Notes: a model not told the origin generated them from the letters alone. A stretch of 64,000 nt of DNA from Kordia aestuariivivens (GCF_014397005.1 NZ_JACGWS010000002.1:248001-312000); one strand, 5' to 3'; positions 10,198-19,092 are shown, counted from the stretch's first letter. Numbers and translations are program-made.

Positions 10198-11184
10198 ATG
10201 AAAACAATTAAAATTATTTTGTTAGCTATTCTATGTACGATTAGCGCTAATGCACAGCAAACATTTTACGAACAATTAAAAGCCAATGGTAATGATGCTG
10301 TATACACGACTTTTTACAGGTATAATGCAACATCAGAATATTATACGCCAGGTGAACAAGGTGAAGAGATTAATATAAAGCTATTGGAGGTAAAAGGCAT
10401 TCCGATTGGATTTAAAGCCTACAGTGTTAAAACTGGAAAATATGTTTTCGGTTTTGATGAGGTACAAAATTATGGTAGGGTAGACCATTACCCAATAACT
10501 AAAATGATGAAACATAAATACGATAGCGAAACCTATGCGATGATTGATGGGTCTATGTATAAATTTCAAGTGGATAAAGATGGGATATTAAAACCTGTAA
10601 GCTTATGGGAAGTATATGTTTTAAAGCGTCCAAAAGCTATGAAACAAGATACTGAAGAAAAGAAAGTAACAAAAAAGAAGAAAAAGAAAGGTTTATTTAG
10701 CAGATTCAAAAATGTTGGTAAAGGTGGTTCTAATTCAGAAAAAAAATACCTTAGAAGTTTGGATATAGTGTCTATTGTAAATACTTACGAAACTAAAATG
10801 AGTGCCAAGCAAAAAGCGTATCAGTTAACTTCAAAAGATAAATCTGATAGAGCTAAAATTGAAAAATTTAGAAAAGAAGGAAAAGACTTTGTAAAGCGAT
10901 ATAACGATTCTATTTACAATTCACCAAAAGAAGTTGAAAATAGACGAAAATGGACTAAAATTAATGCAGGTACCAGACTAATTGTAAAAAATAATAAGTC
11001 AACTACCATTTGGATTAGTTCTTCTAGCAACAATTTTAGTAATACAAAAATAGATTCAGGAAGGGAAGGCGCAATGGATTGTAGAAGTGATTTATATTAT
11101 TTTTTCAGTGATAAAAAGGGAGCAAAAGGCGTTAAGTTTTATTCAGCAAATAGTGCTTGCGGATCATCTGCAACGATAAATTAG
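10198..11184 (+). CDS. Secreted protein of unknown function, probable target of the LytS/LytTR pair
   Basis: A 328-aa protein starting at the ATG at 10198, with a clear signal peptide (MKTIKIILLAILCTISANAQ). An in-frame extension to 10129 lacks a good start and would bury the signal peptide. The middle is strikingly basic (VTKKKKKKGLFSRF). No domain is recognised. The end (WISSSSNNFSNTKIDSG... SANSACGSSATIN) has no T9SS sorting tail. The gene follows the LytTR regulator and carries the paired CAGAAA boxes and hairpin shared with the two genes downstream. Function unknown. Confidence 0.75.
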   Translation: MKTIKIILLAILCTISANAQQTFYEQLKANGNDAVYTTFYRYNATSEYYTPGEQGEEINIKLLEVKGIPIGFKAYSVKTGKYVFGFDEVQNYGRVDHYPITKMMKHKYDSETYAMIDGSMYKFQVDKDGILKPVSLWEVYVLKRPKAMKQDTEEKKVTKKKKKKGLFSRFKNVGKGGSNSEKKYLRSLDIVSIVNTYETKMSAKQKAYQLTSKDKSDRAKIEKFRKEGKDFVKRYNDSIYNSPKEVENRRKWTKINAGTRLIVKNNKSTTIWISSSSNNFSNTKIDSGREGAMDCRSDLYYFFSDKKGAKGVKFYSANSACGSSATIN

Positions 11185-11376
11185 ATTCGTTTTTTAGTTA
11201 GGCTGTTTGTGGTTGTCTAAACAGTCATTAAAAGTGAACATACTAAAAAAAGGTGTTTTTTAAGACAGCCTCAATAGTGTTTTTTAATTGTAATAGAAAA
11301 GTTGCTAAAGATAACATCCAATGAGTATGATGCAAAAGTAAAGTTACTTTTAGAAAACGATTAACCGAATCAAAAT

Positions 11377-11405
11377 TTCAGAAAAAAAGATGCTTGTTTC
11401 AGAAA
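11377..11405 (+). promoter_or_regulatory. Paired CAGAAA boxes before the 11472 gene
   Basis: TTCAGAAA at 11377-11384 and 11398-11405, again 21 bp start-to-start, 67 bp before the ATG. Third member of the paired-box set. Confidence 0.55.
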
Positions 11406-11416
11406 AAAAGCAAATA

Positions 11417-11442
11417 AAATGCCTCGATATCGAGGCATTTTT
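11417..11442 (+). terminator. Palindromic hairpin before the 11472 gene
   Basis: AATGCCTCGAT followed directly by ATCGAGGCATT, then T residues: a perfect 12-bp palindromic stem. It lies 230 bp after the previous stop and between the paired boxes and the ATG, so it is either a late terminator or a conserved 5'-leader structure. Confidence 0.55.
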
Positions 11443-11471
11443 GTTGTAACAAATTTAAAATATAATTTATT

Positions 11472-12584
11472 ATGAAAACAAAAATACTTTTTTTCAAATT
11501 CTTACTTTTTATAACCTTTTGGGCACAATCGCAACAAGTTTATTATTCAGTACCAGGTGCAAATGGTAATAGTACAGGACAAATTAGGGATATTATAAAA
11601 TCTGGTTCTAATATTTATTTGGCAGTTGGAGGTTATTCAACTACAGGTTCTTTTCCTATTCGTCAAGCTGCTTTATCATTAGACACAAATCAAGCTTCTC
11701 CAAGCGCTCAAGAAGTTTATATAGGTACTACAGGTGCTGCGAATCTTTCTATTAATCAGAATACGTTAAGGTTCAATGGCGGATTTTCGAGTATAAATTT
11801 TTATGATTTAGATTTGAATCAAACGCTACCAACGACACCTACGCTTGTGTCTGGTATAGCAGTGTCTAGTTTACAAAATCACGTATTCTATCAAAATGAT
11901 TTTATCTACGGTACTGCTCCACAAGCGAGTACTTCAAACGCTATAGATCTTATTCTACCTTTGCAAACGCTTAGTTTAAACAGTGTTTTATGGGATGCAG
12001 AAGTGCTTGGTAACAATCTATATTATACTTCAAGTGATAACACTAATTTATATGCGGTTGATTTAACAAGTGCTACAGCAATACCTCAGATAATACATAC
12101 AGATGTAGATGAAATTGTTTCTATAGAAATTACAACAAATTACATTTATTATGGTACTTATCAAGGTGCAAAAATAAAACGCCTAAACAGAAATACCAAT
12201 ACTGTAAATACATTGGCTACTGTACCGTCTTCCGGAAACCCATCCGTAGATTATCCACGCTCAATAGAAATAATTGGAAACCAAGTTTTTTATGCAGCAA
12301 TTACATCTGAATTATACGTTATAACAGATAACTTATTAAATACAAATGATTTTGATATTGATATCTCGAGTACAAAAATCTATCCAAACCCTGTTCAAGA
12401 TCAATTGCATATCCAAACCAATTCAAGACCAAAAGATTATACAATTTTTTCTGTAGTAGGAAAAGAAATAATTACGGGTAAGTTTAATGCATCACTTGAT
12501 GTTTCTCAACTCAAAGCGGGCATTTATTTTATTAAAATTAACACTGAAAATGGAAGTGTAACCAAACGCTTTATTAAACAATAA
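11472..12584 (+). CDS. Secreted protein with T9SS type A sorting domain
   Basis: A 370-aa exported protein. An N-terminal signal peptide ends near FWAQSQ. The body is a repetitive beta-rich region resembling propeller blades (LYYTSSDNTNLYAVDL, IYYGTYQGAKIKRLNRN). The last ~75 residues are a Por_Secre_tail sorting domain: KIYPNPVQDQLHI, an FSVVGKEI turn, then LKAGIYFIKINTENGSVTKRF. T9SS substrates cross the outer membrane and are released or anchored at the surface. No enzyme motif is seen. The paired CAGAAA boxes upstream suggest control by the LytTR regulator. Confidence 0.85.
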   Translation: MKTKILFFKFLLFITFWAQSQQVYYSVPGANGNSTGQIRDIIKSGSNIYLAVGGYSTTGSFPIRQAALSLDTNQASPSAQEVYIGTTGAANLSINQNTLRFNGGFSSINFYDLDLNQTLPTTPTLVSGIAVSSLQNHVFYQNDFIYGTAPQASTSNAIDLILPLQTLSLNSVLWDAEVLGNNLYYTSSDNTNLYAVDLTSATAIPQIIHTDVDEIVSIEITTNYIYYGTYQGAKIKRLNRNTNTVNTLATVPSSGNPSVDYPRSIEIIGNQVFYAAITSELYVITDNLLNTNDFDIDISSTKIYPNPVQDQLHIQTNSRPKDYTIFSVVGKEIITGKFNASLDVSQLKAGIYFIKINTENGSVTKRFIKQ

Positions 12585-12588
12585 AGTC

Positions 12589-12617
12589 TTCAGAAAAAAA
12601 AAGAACACTTTCAGAAG
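12589..12617 (+). promoter_or_regulatory. Paired CAGAAA/CAGAAG boxes before the 12677 gene
   Basis: TTCAGAAA at 12589-12596 and TTCAGAAG at 12610-12617, 21 bp start-to-start, 60 bp before the ATG. Fourth member of the set. A degenerate copy of the shared GGCATTTTTG hairpin follows at about 12635-12655. Confidence 0.5.
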
Positions 12618-12676
12618 AAAAGCAAATAAAATACTTCAATCTCGGGGCATTTTTGCTTTAAAATAAATTCTATATT

Positions 12677-14959
12677 ATGAAATCAATAGTACCACAATTT
12701 TTATTACTCCTATATACTATTTTAGCAGTAGGTCAAACTCCGACGTTAGATTTATCTAAAGAATATTTATTTACTAATGGTAACCTTTCAAATACTGCAT
12801 CAACTGGTATCACTTATGATATTAGTATTGGTTCTCAGTACACTTTAAGTACAGTAAACGATCCTTTAAACTCCCCAAATAATGCTATTACTATTAATGG
12901 TGAAACCTTTAATGGTAATACGCATCCCTCAAATCAGGGTAATTATACATTGAGTTTTTGGCTTAAAACTACTGATGCACAAGGTGGGCAAATTATGGAA
13001 CAACGGGGAAACTCATCTTCATTTGCAGGGTATGTTATGTTTTTAGATGCTGCGGGTGCTCTAAATATTCTTGGCGTATTTAAATATGTAAATACCTATT
13101 CTAGTCCAGCAATAACAACCACTAATGTTAGTGTCAATGATGGTAATTGGCACCATATAGCTATAACAGCAGAATTAGTAGCGAGAACAACAACTTCAGG
13201 TCAGATTTTAAACAAACAGGTATATACTATTTATGTTGATGGAGTTTTATCTGCTCAAAGTCAGACTAATGAAATATTTGTAGGTACACCTGTAGAAATT
13301 TTTAATAATGGTGCAGCCCTAAAATTTAATCCGCAAAATAATAGTGGTCAGGCTAATGCTATTTACACAGGTGACCTAGATAATTATAGAGAATATACAC
13401 GGTTATTAACTCCTGTAGAAATAGGGCAATTATATAATGAATTTGCCAATACTTCCAATGTCACTTACATAGATAAAGATGCTACTGGAAACAATGATGG
13501 TACTAGTTGGCAAGACGCCTTTACAGATATTACGAGTACATTAGAAAATGCTCAAGATAATTCTGAAATATGGATTAAGGGTGGCGAATATATACCTAAT
13601 GCAACAGGTAATGGCGCTCTTGGTATTAACATAACTGCAACTGGACTTAAAATTTATGGAAGTTTTGCAGGTAATGAAACACAAATTTCAGAAAGAGTTT
13701 TTGGCTCAAACCAAACCATAATTTCTGGTGATGTTAATGGCAATGATACAGGCACACCTTCATTTACACAAAATACATCTACCACATCGGACAATATTGG
13801 GACATTAATGCGAATTTCTGAGTTCTCTAACTCGGAGAAAACAGTATTAGATGGTATAATATTTACCAGAGCCTTTCAAGATAATGGAGCAGGCGCTTTA
13901 CTTTTTAGCGGAGATAACTATCCAAATATTACAATAACAAACTGTAGTTTTACTTTGAATTTACAAGATACTGGTGCTGCTATATATTCTAATTACTTAG
14001 TAGGTTTTGTAAGTCAGTCTAGTACTGGTTTAGGTATAGAAATCAATCAGTGTATTTTCGATAATAATGTTGCACGTATTGGTGCTGGGATTAGTCTAGC
14101 GAACCAAGATGATAACTTTACAAGATTTGTAACTGCAGATATCACTATATCTAATTCCTTGTTTAGTAACAATACTGTTACCGATAATTCCTTAATGGGT
14201 CAGGGTGTTTTTGGTAGTGCCATGCGCATATTTCAACAGGATTCGCAAAGTCTTTTTACAATTGACATTACCAACAATACATTTGCAAAAAACAAAGAAT
14301 TAGGTACTATTTTACCAGCAAGTGAAAGATATGTTGTTGTTTTAGAAAGCCCGCTAGCGAGCTATCAAACCGTAAGTGTTACTAATAATATTTTTTGGGA
14401 TAACACGACATCTGGTAATGCGGTTGCAAGTTCTATAGGAGGCGGTTCTGGTTTCACATCAAATATAACATTAGTAAATTGTTTGGGGGAAGATAACTTT
14501 AGTAACATCCCAATGGCACAACAAACGAACTCTTTAAATTCGTCGCCTTTATTTGTAAATGTAGCAAACAATGATTTTACATTACAAAACACATCTTCTG
14601 CTATCGACGCTGGAAATAATTCTTTAGTTATCGGTGTCGTAGATTTAAATAATAACAATAGAATTGTTAGTAATACTGTAGATATTGGCGCATATGAATT
14701 TGATACTAATTTATCTACAACACAATTTAATAATGATTTGTCTTTAAAAATATATCCAAATCCTGTTTCAGATATATTGCAAGTGAAATCAAACATAGCT
14801 ATACAAAAGATTGAAGTCTATTCTATGTTTGGGGAGAAAGTAATGAGCATAAAAGAAACCGCTACAATCAATTTATCTAACCTAAAAAGTGGTATTTATT
14901 TCTTGAAAATTTACGGCTCTAATCAGTTAGAATCAACAAAACGATTTATAAAAAACTAG
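12677..14959 (+). CDS. Large secreted LamG / beta-helix protein with T9SS sorting domain
   Basis: A 760-aa surface or secreted protein. A signal peptide (ILAVGQTP) is followed by a LamG/concanavalin-like domain (residues ~40-260: YTLSFWLKTTDAQGGQIMEQ, DGNWHHIAITAEL). Next is a right-handed beta-helix region with many short N/S/T-rich turns (WIKGGEYIPNATGNG, ITNCSFTLNLQDTGAA, AIDAGNNS). The end is a Por_Secre_tail (KIYPNPVSDILQVKS... LKSGIYFLKIYG). Such proteins often bind polysaccharides or act as adhesins. It shares its upstream signals with the two preceding secreted-protein genes. Confidence 0.88.
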   Translation: MKSIVPQFLLLLYTILAVGQTPTLDLSKEYLFTNGNLSNTASTGITYDISIGSQYTLSTVNDPLNSPNNAITINGETFNGNTHPSNQGNYTLSFWLKTTDAQGGQIMEQRGNSSSFAGYVMFLDAAGALNILGVFKYVNTYSSPAITTTNVSVNDGNWHHIAITAELVARTTTSGQILNKQVYTIYVDGVLSAQSQTNEIFVGTPVEIFNNGAALKFNPQNNSGQANAIYTGDLDNYREYTRLLTPVEIGQLYNEFANTSNVTYIDKDATGNNDGTSWQDAFTDITSTLENAQDNSEIWIKGGEYIPNATGNGALGINITATGLKIYGSFAGNETQISERVFGSNQTIISGDVNGNDTGTPSFTQNTSTTSDNIGTLMRISEFSNSEKTVLDGIIFTRAFQDNGAGALLFSGDNYPNITITNCSFTLNLQDTGAAIYSNYLVGFVSQSSTGLGIEINQCIFDNNVARIGAGISLANQDDNFTRFVTADITISNSLFSNNTVTDNSLMGQGVFGSAMRIFQQDSQSLFTIDITNNTFAKNKELGTILPASERYVVVLESPLASYQTVSVTNNIFWDNTTSGNAVASSIGGGSGFTSNITLVNCLGEDNFSNIPMAQQTNSLNSSPLFVNVANNDFTLQNTSSAIDAGNNSLVIGVVDLNNNNRIVSNTVDIGAYEFDTNLSTTQFNNDLSLKIYPNPVSDILQVKSNIAIQKIEVYSMFGEKVMSIKETATINLSNLKSGIYFLKIYGSNQLESTKRFIKN

Positions 14960-14981
14960 TAAAGAATCTATTTAAAATTAA

Positions 14982-15015
14982 ATCAAGCTATTTACTGTAA
15001 TGTCAATAGCTTGAT
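14982..15015 (+). terminator. Perfect 11-bp hairpin after the beta-helix gene
   Basis: ATCAAGCTATT and AATAGCTTGAT form a perfect stem over a 12-base loop, 22 bp after the stop. There is no long T run. Confidence 0.55.
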
Positions 15016-15114
15016 GCTTCAAAAGCATGAAACTATCTAAAACAGACAAACTTGAACGCTCCATACGTTTATTTTATACAATTTCAGGGATTTTTTTTGT
15101 AAAACACTATAACT

Positions 15115-15552
15115 ATGAAATTAACAATCAACATCATTTTATTTCTATTCTCAATTCAATTATCAGCACAAAGTTCTAATCCAACAGAATCTATAAATGG
15201 TACTTATCACTTATTAGAGGCCGAAAGAGGTGTTAATACTAAATACTTTGAGTTTGGCGAACATAATGCTGTTAAGCTGTTACTAATTGCTGCATGTAAG
15301 CAATGCGTGCCTGGTTCGTATAAGTATCAAAAAGAAGCTAGTGAAGAACTAGGTATAGCCGTTTTTTATAACGCTACTGGCTTATATGTTTTTCAGTACG
15401 ACGAGGAGAGTTTTGTTATGATTATGATACATCCAAAAGCAGAAAGTTGGACAGACTTTTATTTTTCGAATTTCTACAGTAAAAACAAATCTAAAGTTGT
15501 TGTTATGAGCAAAGAAAAAATTAAAGCATTTATTATTAAAATATCAAGTTAA
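15115..15552 (+). CDS. Small secreted protein of unknown function
   Basis: A 145-aa protein with a signal peptide (MKLTINIILFLFSIQLSAQ). The mature part is a single small domain containing a CxxC pair (ACKQCVPGSYKY). No family is recognised. It has its own upstream region and no paired boxes, and is followed by a DoxX-like membrane protein after 142 bp. Confidence 0.65.
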   Translation: MKLTINIILFLFSIQLSAQSSNPTESINGTYHLLEAERGVNTKYFEFGEHNAVKLLLIAACKQCVPGSYKYQKEASEELGIAVFYNATGLYVFQYDEESFVMIMIHPKAESWTDFYFSNFYSKNKSKVVVMSKEKIKAFIIKISS

Positions 15553-15694
15553 GTAATTTCGATTTTTTAATTGTAGGTTCAAAATATGATCACGAAAACA
15601 CGTAAGGTTCAGCCTCTGAAACTGTTGATTAAATAAACTAAAAAAAGTGAGACATTAACATAGGCAACAAGTTCTAACATACAAACTCTATAAC

Positions 15695-16234
15695 ATGAAT
15701 TTTGACAAAAAAGATACATTAGAAATATTTGAAAATGCAATTAGTTGGATTATTGTTTTAGCTATGTTTATTTATGGTATAGGGAAAATAGTTCAGTTTG
15801 AAGATGCGGTTGATATTGATAAAACTGTAGCTGAAATGACTGGAATGGAGTTAATGTGGGCTTTTTACAGTTATTCAAAGTCATTTGTAATTATATTAGG
15901 AGTACTTGAAGTGATTGGTGGAATTTTAATTCTGATTAAAAAGACGCGAATAATCGGATGCTTATTTACATCTGCTATATTAGCCAATGTTATTTTACAA
16001 GATATCTATTTCGGAGTTCATTTGGGAGCTTTAAAAGCCGCAATTCTATATCAATTATTAATATTAACCATTCTATGGCTAAATAAAGAAAAAATGATTG
16101 CAAGTATAAAAACGTTGTTGACTTCTGAAAAAATACAGCAAACCAAAACTATTTTTTTTGTAAAACTTCTAATAGCTTTCGGAATCTTTGTGATGTTAAG
16201 AATTTTGGAATATTACATCACTATAAAGTGGTAA
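15695..16234 (+). CDS. DoxX-like integral membrane protein
   Basis: A 179-aa protein with four to five hydrophobic helices (ISWIIVLAMFIYGIGKIVQF; FVIILGVLEVIGGILILI; IIGCLFTSAILANVILQDI; ILYQLLILTILWLN; FVKLLIAFGIFVMLRILEY). The layout, with a loop after helix 1 and a VIGGILIL second helix, matches the DoxX/DoxD-like family of small inner-membrane proteins. Function is not defined. Confidence 0.65.
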   Translation: MNFDKKDTLEIFENAISWIIVLAMFIYGIGKIVQFEDAVDIDKTVAEMTGMELMWAFYSYSKSFVIILGVLEVIGGILILIKKTRIIGCLFTSAILANVILQDIYFGVHLGALKAAILYQLLILTILWLNKEKMIASIKTLLTSEKIQQTKTIFFVKLLIAFGIFVMLRILEYYITIKW

Positions 16235-16273
16235 AAAGTCTTTTAAGGGCTTTTTTAAGTTTTTTTGCAGTTG

Positions 16274-16450
16274 TCATTTGAATAAGTTACACGGTTCAAA
16301 ATGGTTCCTATGAAGCTTTTTGCTGTTTCCGTAACGAATTTTTGGTATTTCTTCACATAAGTGTATTACTTTCTTTATTTGCTTGATTCCTAATCTATTG
16401 ATTTTTTGGAGTCCCATATATTCCTTTAGCGTTCCAAAGGCTAGTTCTAA
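16274..16450 (-). pseudogene. C-terminal remnant of a transposase-like gene
   Basis: On the minus strand an open stretch of 58 codons reads LELAFGTLKEYMGLQKINRL... and ends at TGA (16274-16276). The FGTLKEYMG pattern resembles C-terminal parts of DDE transposases (IS1182/IS4-like). No start or catalytic core remains. The family call is tentative. Confidence 0.4.
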
Positions 16451-16681
16451 TATGCTTTAAGTCATTTTTATAAGTTACTAAACACAGGAAAAGAATTACA
16501 GTTTAAACATTTGCGACAAACATATTTAGTAATGACGATGAAAGAAGATACAGGCTTTTTGTCCTCTCACACTTTAAAAGAGGTATTAAGAAGACATTAC
16601 ATTGATGAAAATGTAGTGTTGAAAGCTATAAAAAATGTAGAAACCTTCAATAAAAACGCTAATCCTAAGCTTATATCCTAA
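16451..16681 (+). pseudogene. C-terminal remnant of a tyrosine-recombinase-like gene
   Basis: From 16451 to the stop at 16679-16681, 76 codons read ...LQFKHLRQTYLVMTM... then SSHTLKEVLRRHYIDENVVLKAI. The HLRxTY and HYID patterns match C-terminal parts of flavobacterial phage-type integrases. The upstream part is lost behind an in-frame stop. It abuts the transposase remnant and lies 140 bp from the attachment repeat, so it may be a scar of an older element at this tRNA locus. Confidence 0.45.
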
Positions 16682-16791
16682 AGATCACCTATTATAAATA
16701 ACTGATTAAGTGATTGATAGAATATGTGAAAAAAGAAAAAAGGTACTCCTAACGATACTGGAGTACTGAAAATGAAGTTGTTAAAAATGAA

Positions 16792-16818
16792 ATAACCCAC
16801 TCATATTGAGTGGGTTAT
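16792..16818. terminator. Perfect 12-bp hairpin beside the tRNA fragment
   Basis: ATAACCCACTCA / TGAGTGGGTTAT with a 3-base loop. It sits directly at the 3' side of the minus-strand tRNA fragment and is probably the original tRNA terminator. Confidence 0.65.
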
Positions 16819-16820
16819 AA

Positions 16821-16864
16821 TGTAGCGAGAGCGGGGCACGATCCCGCGACCTCCGGGTTATGAA
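16821..16864 (-). repeat. Left attachment site: 3' half of a CAT-anticodon tRNA
   Basis: A 44-bp sequence identical to 54064-54107. On the minus strand it reads from the CAT anticodon through a CCCGGAGG segment and a T arm (GCGGG loop CCCGC) to the acceptor strand. The 5' half of the tRNA is absent, because the bases before the anticodon do not pair with the anticodon 3' stem. This is the usual outcome of integration into a tRNA 3' end. I read it as the left boundary of a ~37-kb island. Confidence 0.85.
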
Positions 16865-17315
16865 CTCAATGAGTTGAAAATTAACTACTGATTATCAGGT
16901 AATTAACTTTTTTTAACCTCGCTTATAATAGACAATCTATATGCGTTTGTATATGCGTTTAGATTTTTATCATTTGATGATTAATAAAATCAAATATAGT
17001 ATTTTATTCAGAACTGTTTTCTTCTAAAAAAAATATTTTTGAAAAATTAATTCAATTACGGAAACCCGTAAGGATTGCTAGTATTATAATTGTACGGTGA
17101 AAGTTTCAATAGTGTAAAACAGTATTTATTTTACGGTATTTCCGTAAGTGACTGTATACCTAAGTTTTATCTTTGTTATTGATATTTTCCCCTTTATCTA
17201 AACCATTAGATTAAACCACACTAAAAGTCAGTATTTTATACCATATTCATTACAATACATTATGTTTTATTAGTAATTTACAGTCTAGTAAATTCTAATT
17301 TAAACCTAAAGTATT
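16865..17315. other. Left end of the island, non-coding
   Basis: No gene is seen. It contains the tandem arm repeat at 16938-16961. Two inverted CCGTAAG-containing sites lie near 17053 and 17140, the second (TTTCCGTAAGTG) resembling a sequence at 62183 before the lanthipeptide-like gene. The lipoprotein promoter is presumably here. Confidence 0.45.
16938..16961 (+). repeat. Tandem 12-bp direct repeat, putative integrase arm site (left)
   Basis: TATATGCGTTTG is followed directly by TATATGCGTTTA. The same tandem repeat occurs at 53950-53973 just inside the right end. It lies 73 bp inside the left att copy. Paired arm sites for the integrase N-terminal domain are normal at element ends. Confidence 0.6.
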
Positions 17316-17483
17316 ATGAAAAAAGTATTCGGAACAGTAGTAGTAGCAATTTTATGTTCAGTGATGTATACTAGTTGTACACCTGAATCTTTAACTAACG
17401 AGGATGAAACAGAAATTACAGTGGTTGATCCTGTTGATGATGGACAAGTAGATGAAGAAGACCATAGAGAAACAGGCGATTAG
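17316..17483 (+). CDS. Small lipoprotein (55 aa)
   Basis: ATG at 17316 opens a 55-codon frame: MKKVFGTVVVAILCSVMYTS then C, an evident lipobox, followed by a very acidic tail (NEDETEITVVDPVDDGQVDEED). It would be a small periplasmic or outer-membrane lipoprotein. Its end overlaps the next reading frame by 32 bp, suggesting coupled translation. Function unknown. Confidence 0.6.
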   Translation: MKKVFGTVVVAILCSVMYTSCTPESLTNEDETEITVVDPVDDGQVDEEDHRETGD

Positions 17484-18270
17484 CACAATATCAATAATTA
17501 AAGGCATGATAATATTCTTAATAATTATCATGTCTTTAATTCATGTGTATTTTGGTAATAAACCAGACGGAACTAGAGAAAATTATTTAGAATATAAATC
17601 TATTATTCAGGAGCGGGATAGTGTTCAAAACATACTATTACTTCAATTAAGTAACAGTATCATAAACAAAGAACAATATATAGAAAAATCTAATATTAAG
17701 TCTGAACTATATAGTAATAAGATAAAGGCTTGTAATAAAGAAAAAAGAGCAATCATTAATAGTTTTAAATTTAATGGAAGGAAAAGTTTCCATTATTGGT
17801 TGTTTATATTTGGATTATCCTTTTCATTTTTCTTTTTAGCTATTCGATATACATACAGAATTATTTATGACCATAAAAATACGCATCTAAAAAAGTCACT
17901 CTTTTTTGAAGCATCCGCATGGATGGCGGTTTCTTTATTTTGGGTAATACACTCCGTATTTGTAAAATCAGCGGATTTACCAACTTTTGTATATGCTAGT
18001 ATTATGCTTTGTGTTTGCCTGCTGATAAGTATTTCTATCTTCTTTTTTATCAAATATCTAATCCATAGAAAAACGCATACACTAGAAAGTTATAAAGCTT
18101 CCATTGTAAGACTCATCGAATTAATTGCTGATATAAAAGTTGACCACTATTTCAAAATGGCTGTCAAGGCTTCTACGGAAGAAAATGAAGCCGAAATCAA
18201 CAAAGATGCTGAAGTATTAGATAAAAAAATATTTTCAACCTTAGACTCTATTACCGATGAAAAAAAGTAA
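17452..18270 (+). CDS. Membrane protein of unknown function
   Basis: 272 aa with one N-terminal helix (IIKGMIIFLIIIMSLIHVYF), a soluble loop of ~80 residues, three further helices (WLFIFGLSFSFFFLAIRYTY; ASAWMAVSLFWVIHSVFV; SIMLCVCLLISISIFFFIKYL) and a charged cytoplasmic tail. The start at 17452 overlaps the small lipoprotein gene. The following 81-aa gene overlaps its end by 14 bp, so the three form an operon at the island's left end. No family recognised. Confidence 0.65.
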   Translation: MKKTIEKQAISTISIIKGMIIFLIIIMSLIHVYFGNKPDGTRENYLEYKSIIQERDSVQNILLLQLSNSIINKEQYIEKSNIKSELYSNKIKACNKEKRAIINSFKFNGRKSFHYWLFIFGLSFSFFFLAIRYTYRIIYDHKNTHLKKSLFFEASAWMAVSLFWVIHSVFVKSADLPTFVYASIMLCVCLLISISIFFFIKYLIHRKTHTLESYKASIVRLIELIADIKVDHYFKMAVKASTEENEAEINKDAEVLDKKIFSTLDSITDEKK

Positions 18271-18502
18271 TAAAGACATCCTAAATAAGCTCATAGAACA
18301 TGGCTACAAGATAGATAAATCAAAAGGTGAAAAATTACTACTTGTATACAGTGATTTTTTAGAAGTATTGGTAAATGAAGAATATGAATTACTAAATGAG
18401 GTTTTAAGGCTGGAAGAAAAAAAAGATAACAATGAAGAACTAACCTATTTAGAAGCTATATTTTACAACTACGTTGCCAAAAAGTATAAGAAGCAATTAT
18501 AG
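18257..18502 (+). CDS. Small acidic alpha-helical protein
   Basis: 81 aa, overlapping the upstream membrane-protein gene by 14 bp and converging on the repressor gene with a 6-bp overlap. Mostly charged helix (LLNEVLRLEEKKDNNEELTYLEA). No family recognised. Overlapping translation supports it being real. Confidence 0.55.
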   Translation: MKKSNKDILNKLIEHGYKIDKSKGEKLLLVYSDFLEVLVNEEYELLNEVLRLEEKKDNNEELTYLEAIFYNYVAKKYKKQL

Positions 18503-18895
18503 TTTTTCTTTATTCACAATATCACTAATTCGTTTTGATATTTTTACCTTTTCAACAAGTTTTACAAATGAAGGCAGTGCTGTAAATTTATTTTCTTTTA
18601 GTAATTGATACGCAACAATTTTTTCAGGATCAATTTGGTCTAAAATTGCAAAAACATCATCTTCTATTTTTTCTTTTAAAACGTCTTCTTTAGAAATAAA
18701 CACAGGTTCTTTTCCATTGCGAAGCCATTCTTTTGAAATTCCAAACTCTTGTTGTATCAAAATTAAATAACCATCATTTAAAGTATCTTTCAGAACCGCT
18801 TTTCTAAATGTATCTACCTTAATTCCAAGTCTTTCCGCAATCATTTGATTGGACAGTTTACCTTGTTTTAATGCTATTTTGAGTCGTTCTCTCAT
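18497..18895 (-). CDS. CI-like helix-turn-helix transcriptional regulator
   Basis: 132 aa. The N-terminal ~65 residues form an HTH typical of phage CI-type repressors (LKQGKLSNQMIAERLGIKVDTFRKAV), followed by GISKEWLRNGKEPVF, a common sequence after the HTH in such regulators. The C-terminal half is helical and lacks a LexA-type Ser/Lys protease motif. It is divergent from the toxin gene at 19209. Two similar GAAAATATTC sites lie immediately upstream, suggesting autoregulation and perhaps control of the toxin operon. Confidence 0.75.
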   Translation of the reverse strand: MRERLKIALKQGKLSNQMIAERLGIKVDTFRKAVLKDTLNDGYLILIQQEFGISKEWLRNGKEPVFISKEDVLKEKIEDDVFAILDQIDPEKIVAYQLLKENKFTALPSFVKLVEKVKISKRISDIVNKEKL

Positions 18896-18905
18896 TTAAA
18901 AAACA

Positions 18906-18951
18906 GAAAATATTCTTTTTTTATTTTGTTTAAAAGGAAAATATTCCTTTT
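18906..18951. promoter_or_regulatory. Two operator-like sites before the CI-like regulator
   Basis: GAAAATATTC occurs at 18906-18915 and 18937-18946, 31 bp apart (three helical turns). The second has 8-bp inverted arms (AAAAGGAA / TTCCTTTT). They start 11 bp upstream of the regulator ATG. These are probable binding sites of the regulator itself. Confidence 0.5.
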
Positions 18952-19061
18952 ATTTGTTTTGGTCTTAGACAAATGTAATGAAATCGCCCCTAATTTTCAC
19001 TTCATAAGTTTTGTACCCTTATTTTTTTTCATGATGTAAAATAGTAATGAGGTTAAAAAAA

Positions 19062-19092
19062 GGAACTTTCCCTAAAATAAGGGGAAGTTTCC
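19062..19092. promoter_or_regulatory. Imperfect inverted repeat upstream of the toxin gene
   Basis: GGAACTTTCCC and GGGGAAGTTTCC face each other across an AT centre, about 120 bp before the toxin start. Related half-sites (ATTTCCCTGTTTCCC) follow near 19145. This could be an operator or an RNA hairpin. Confidence 0.35.

Noticed and set aside
16821-16864. Complete tRNA gene
   Set aside because: Only the anticodon-to-acceptor half is present at both copies; neither has a D arm or a pairing anticodon 5' stem.
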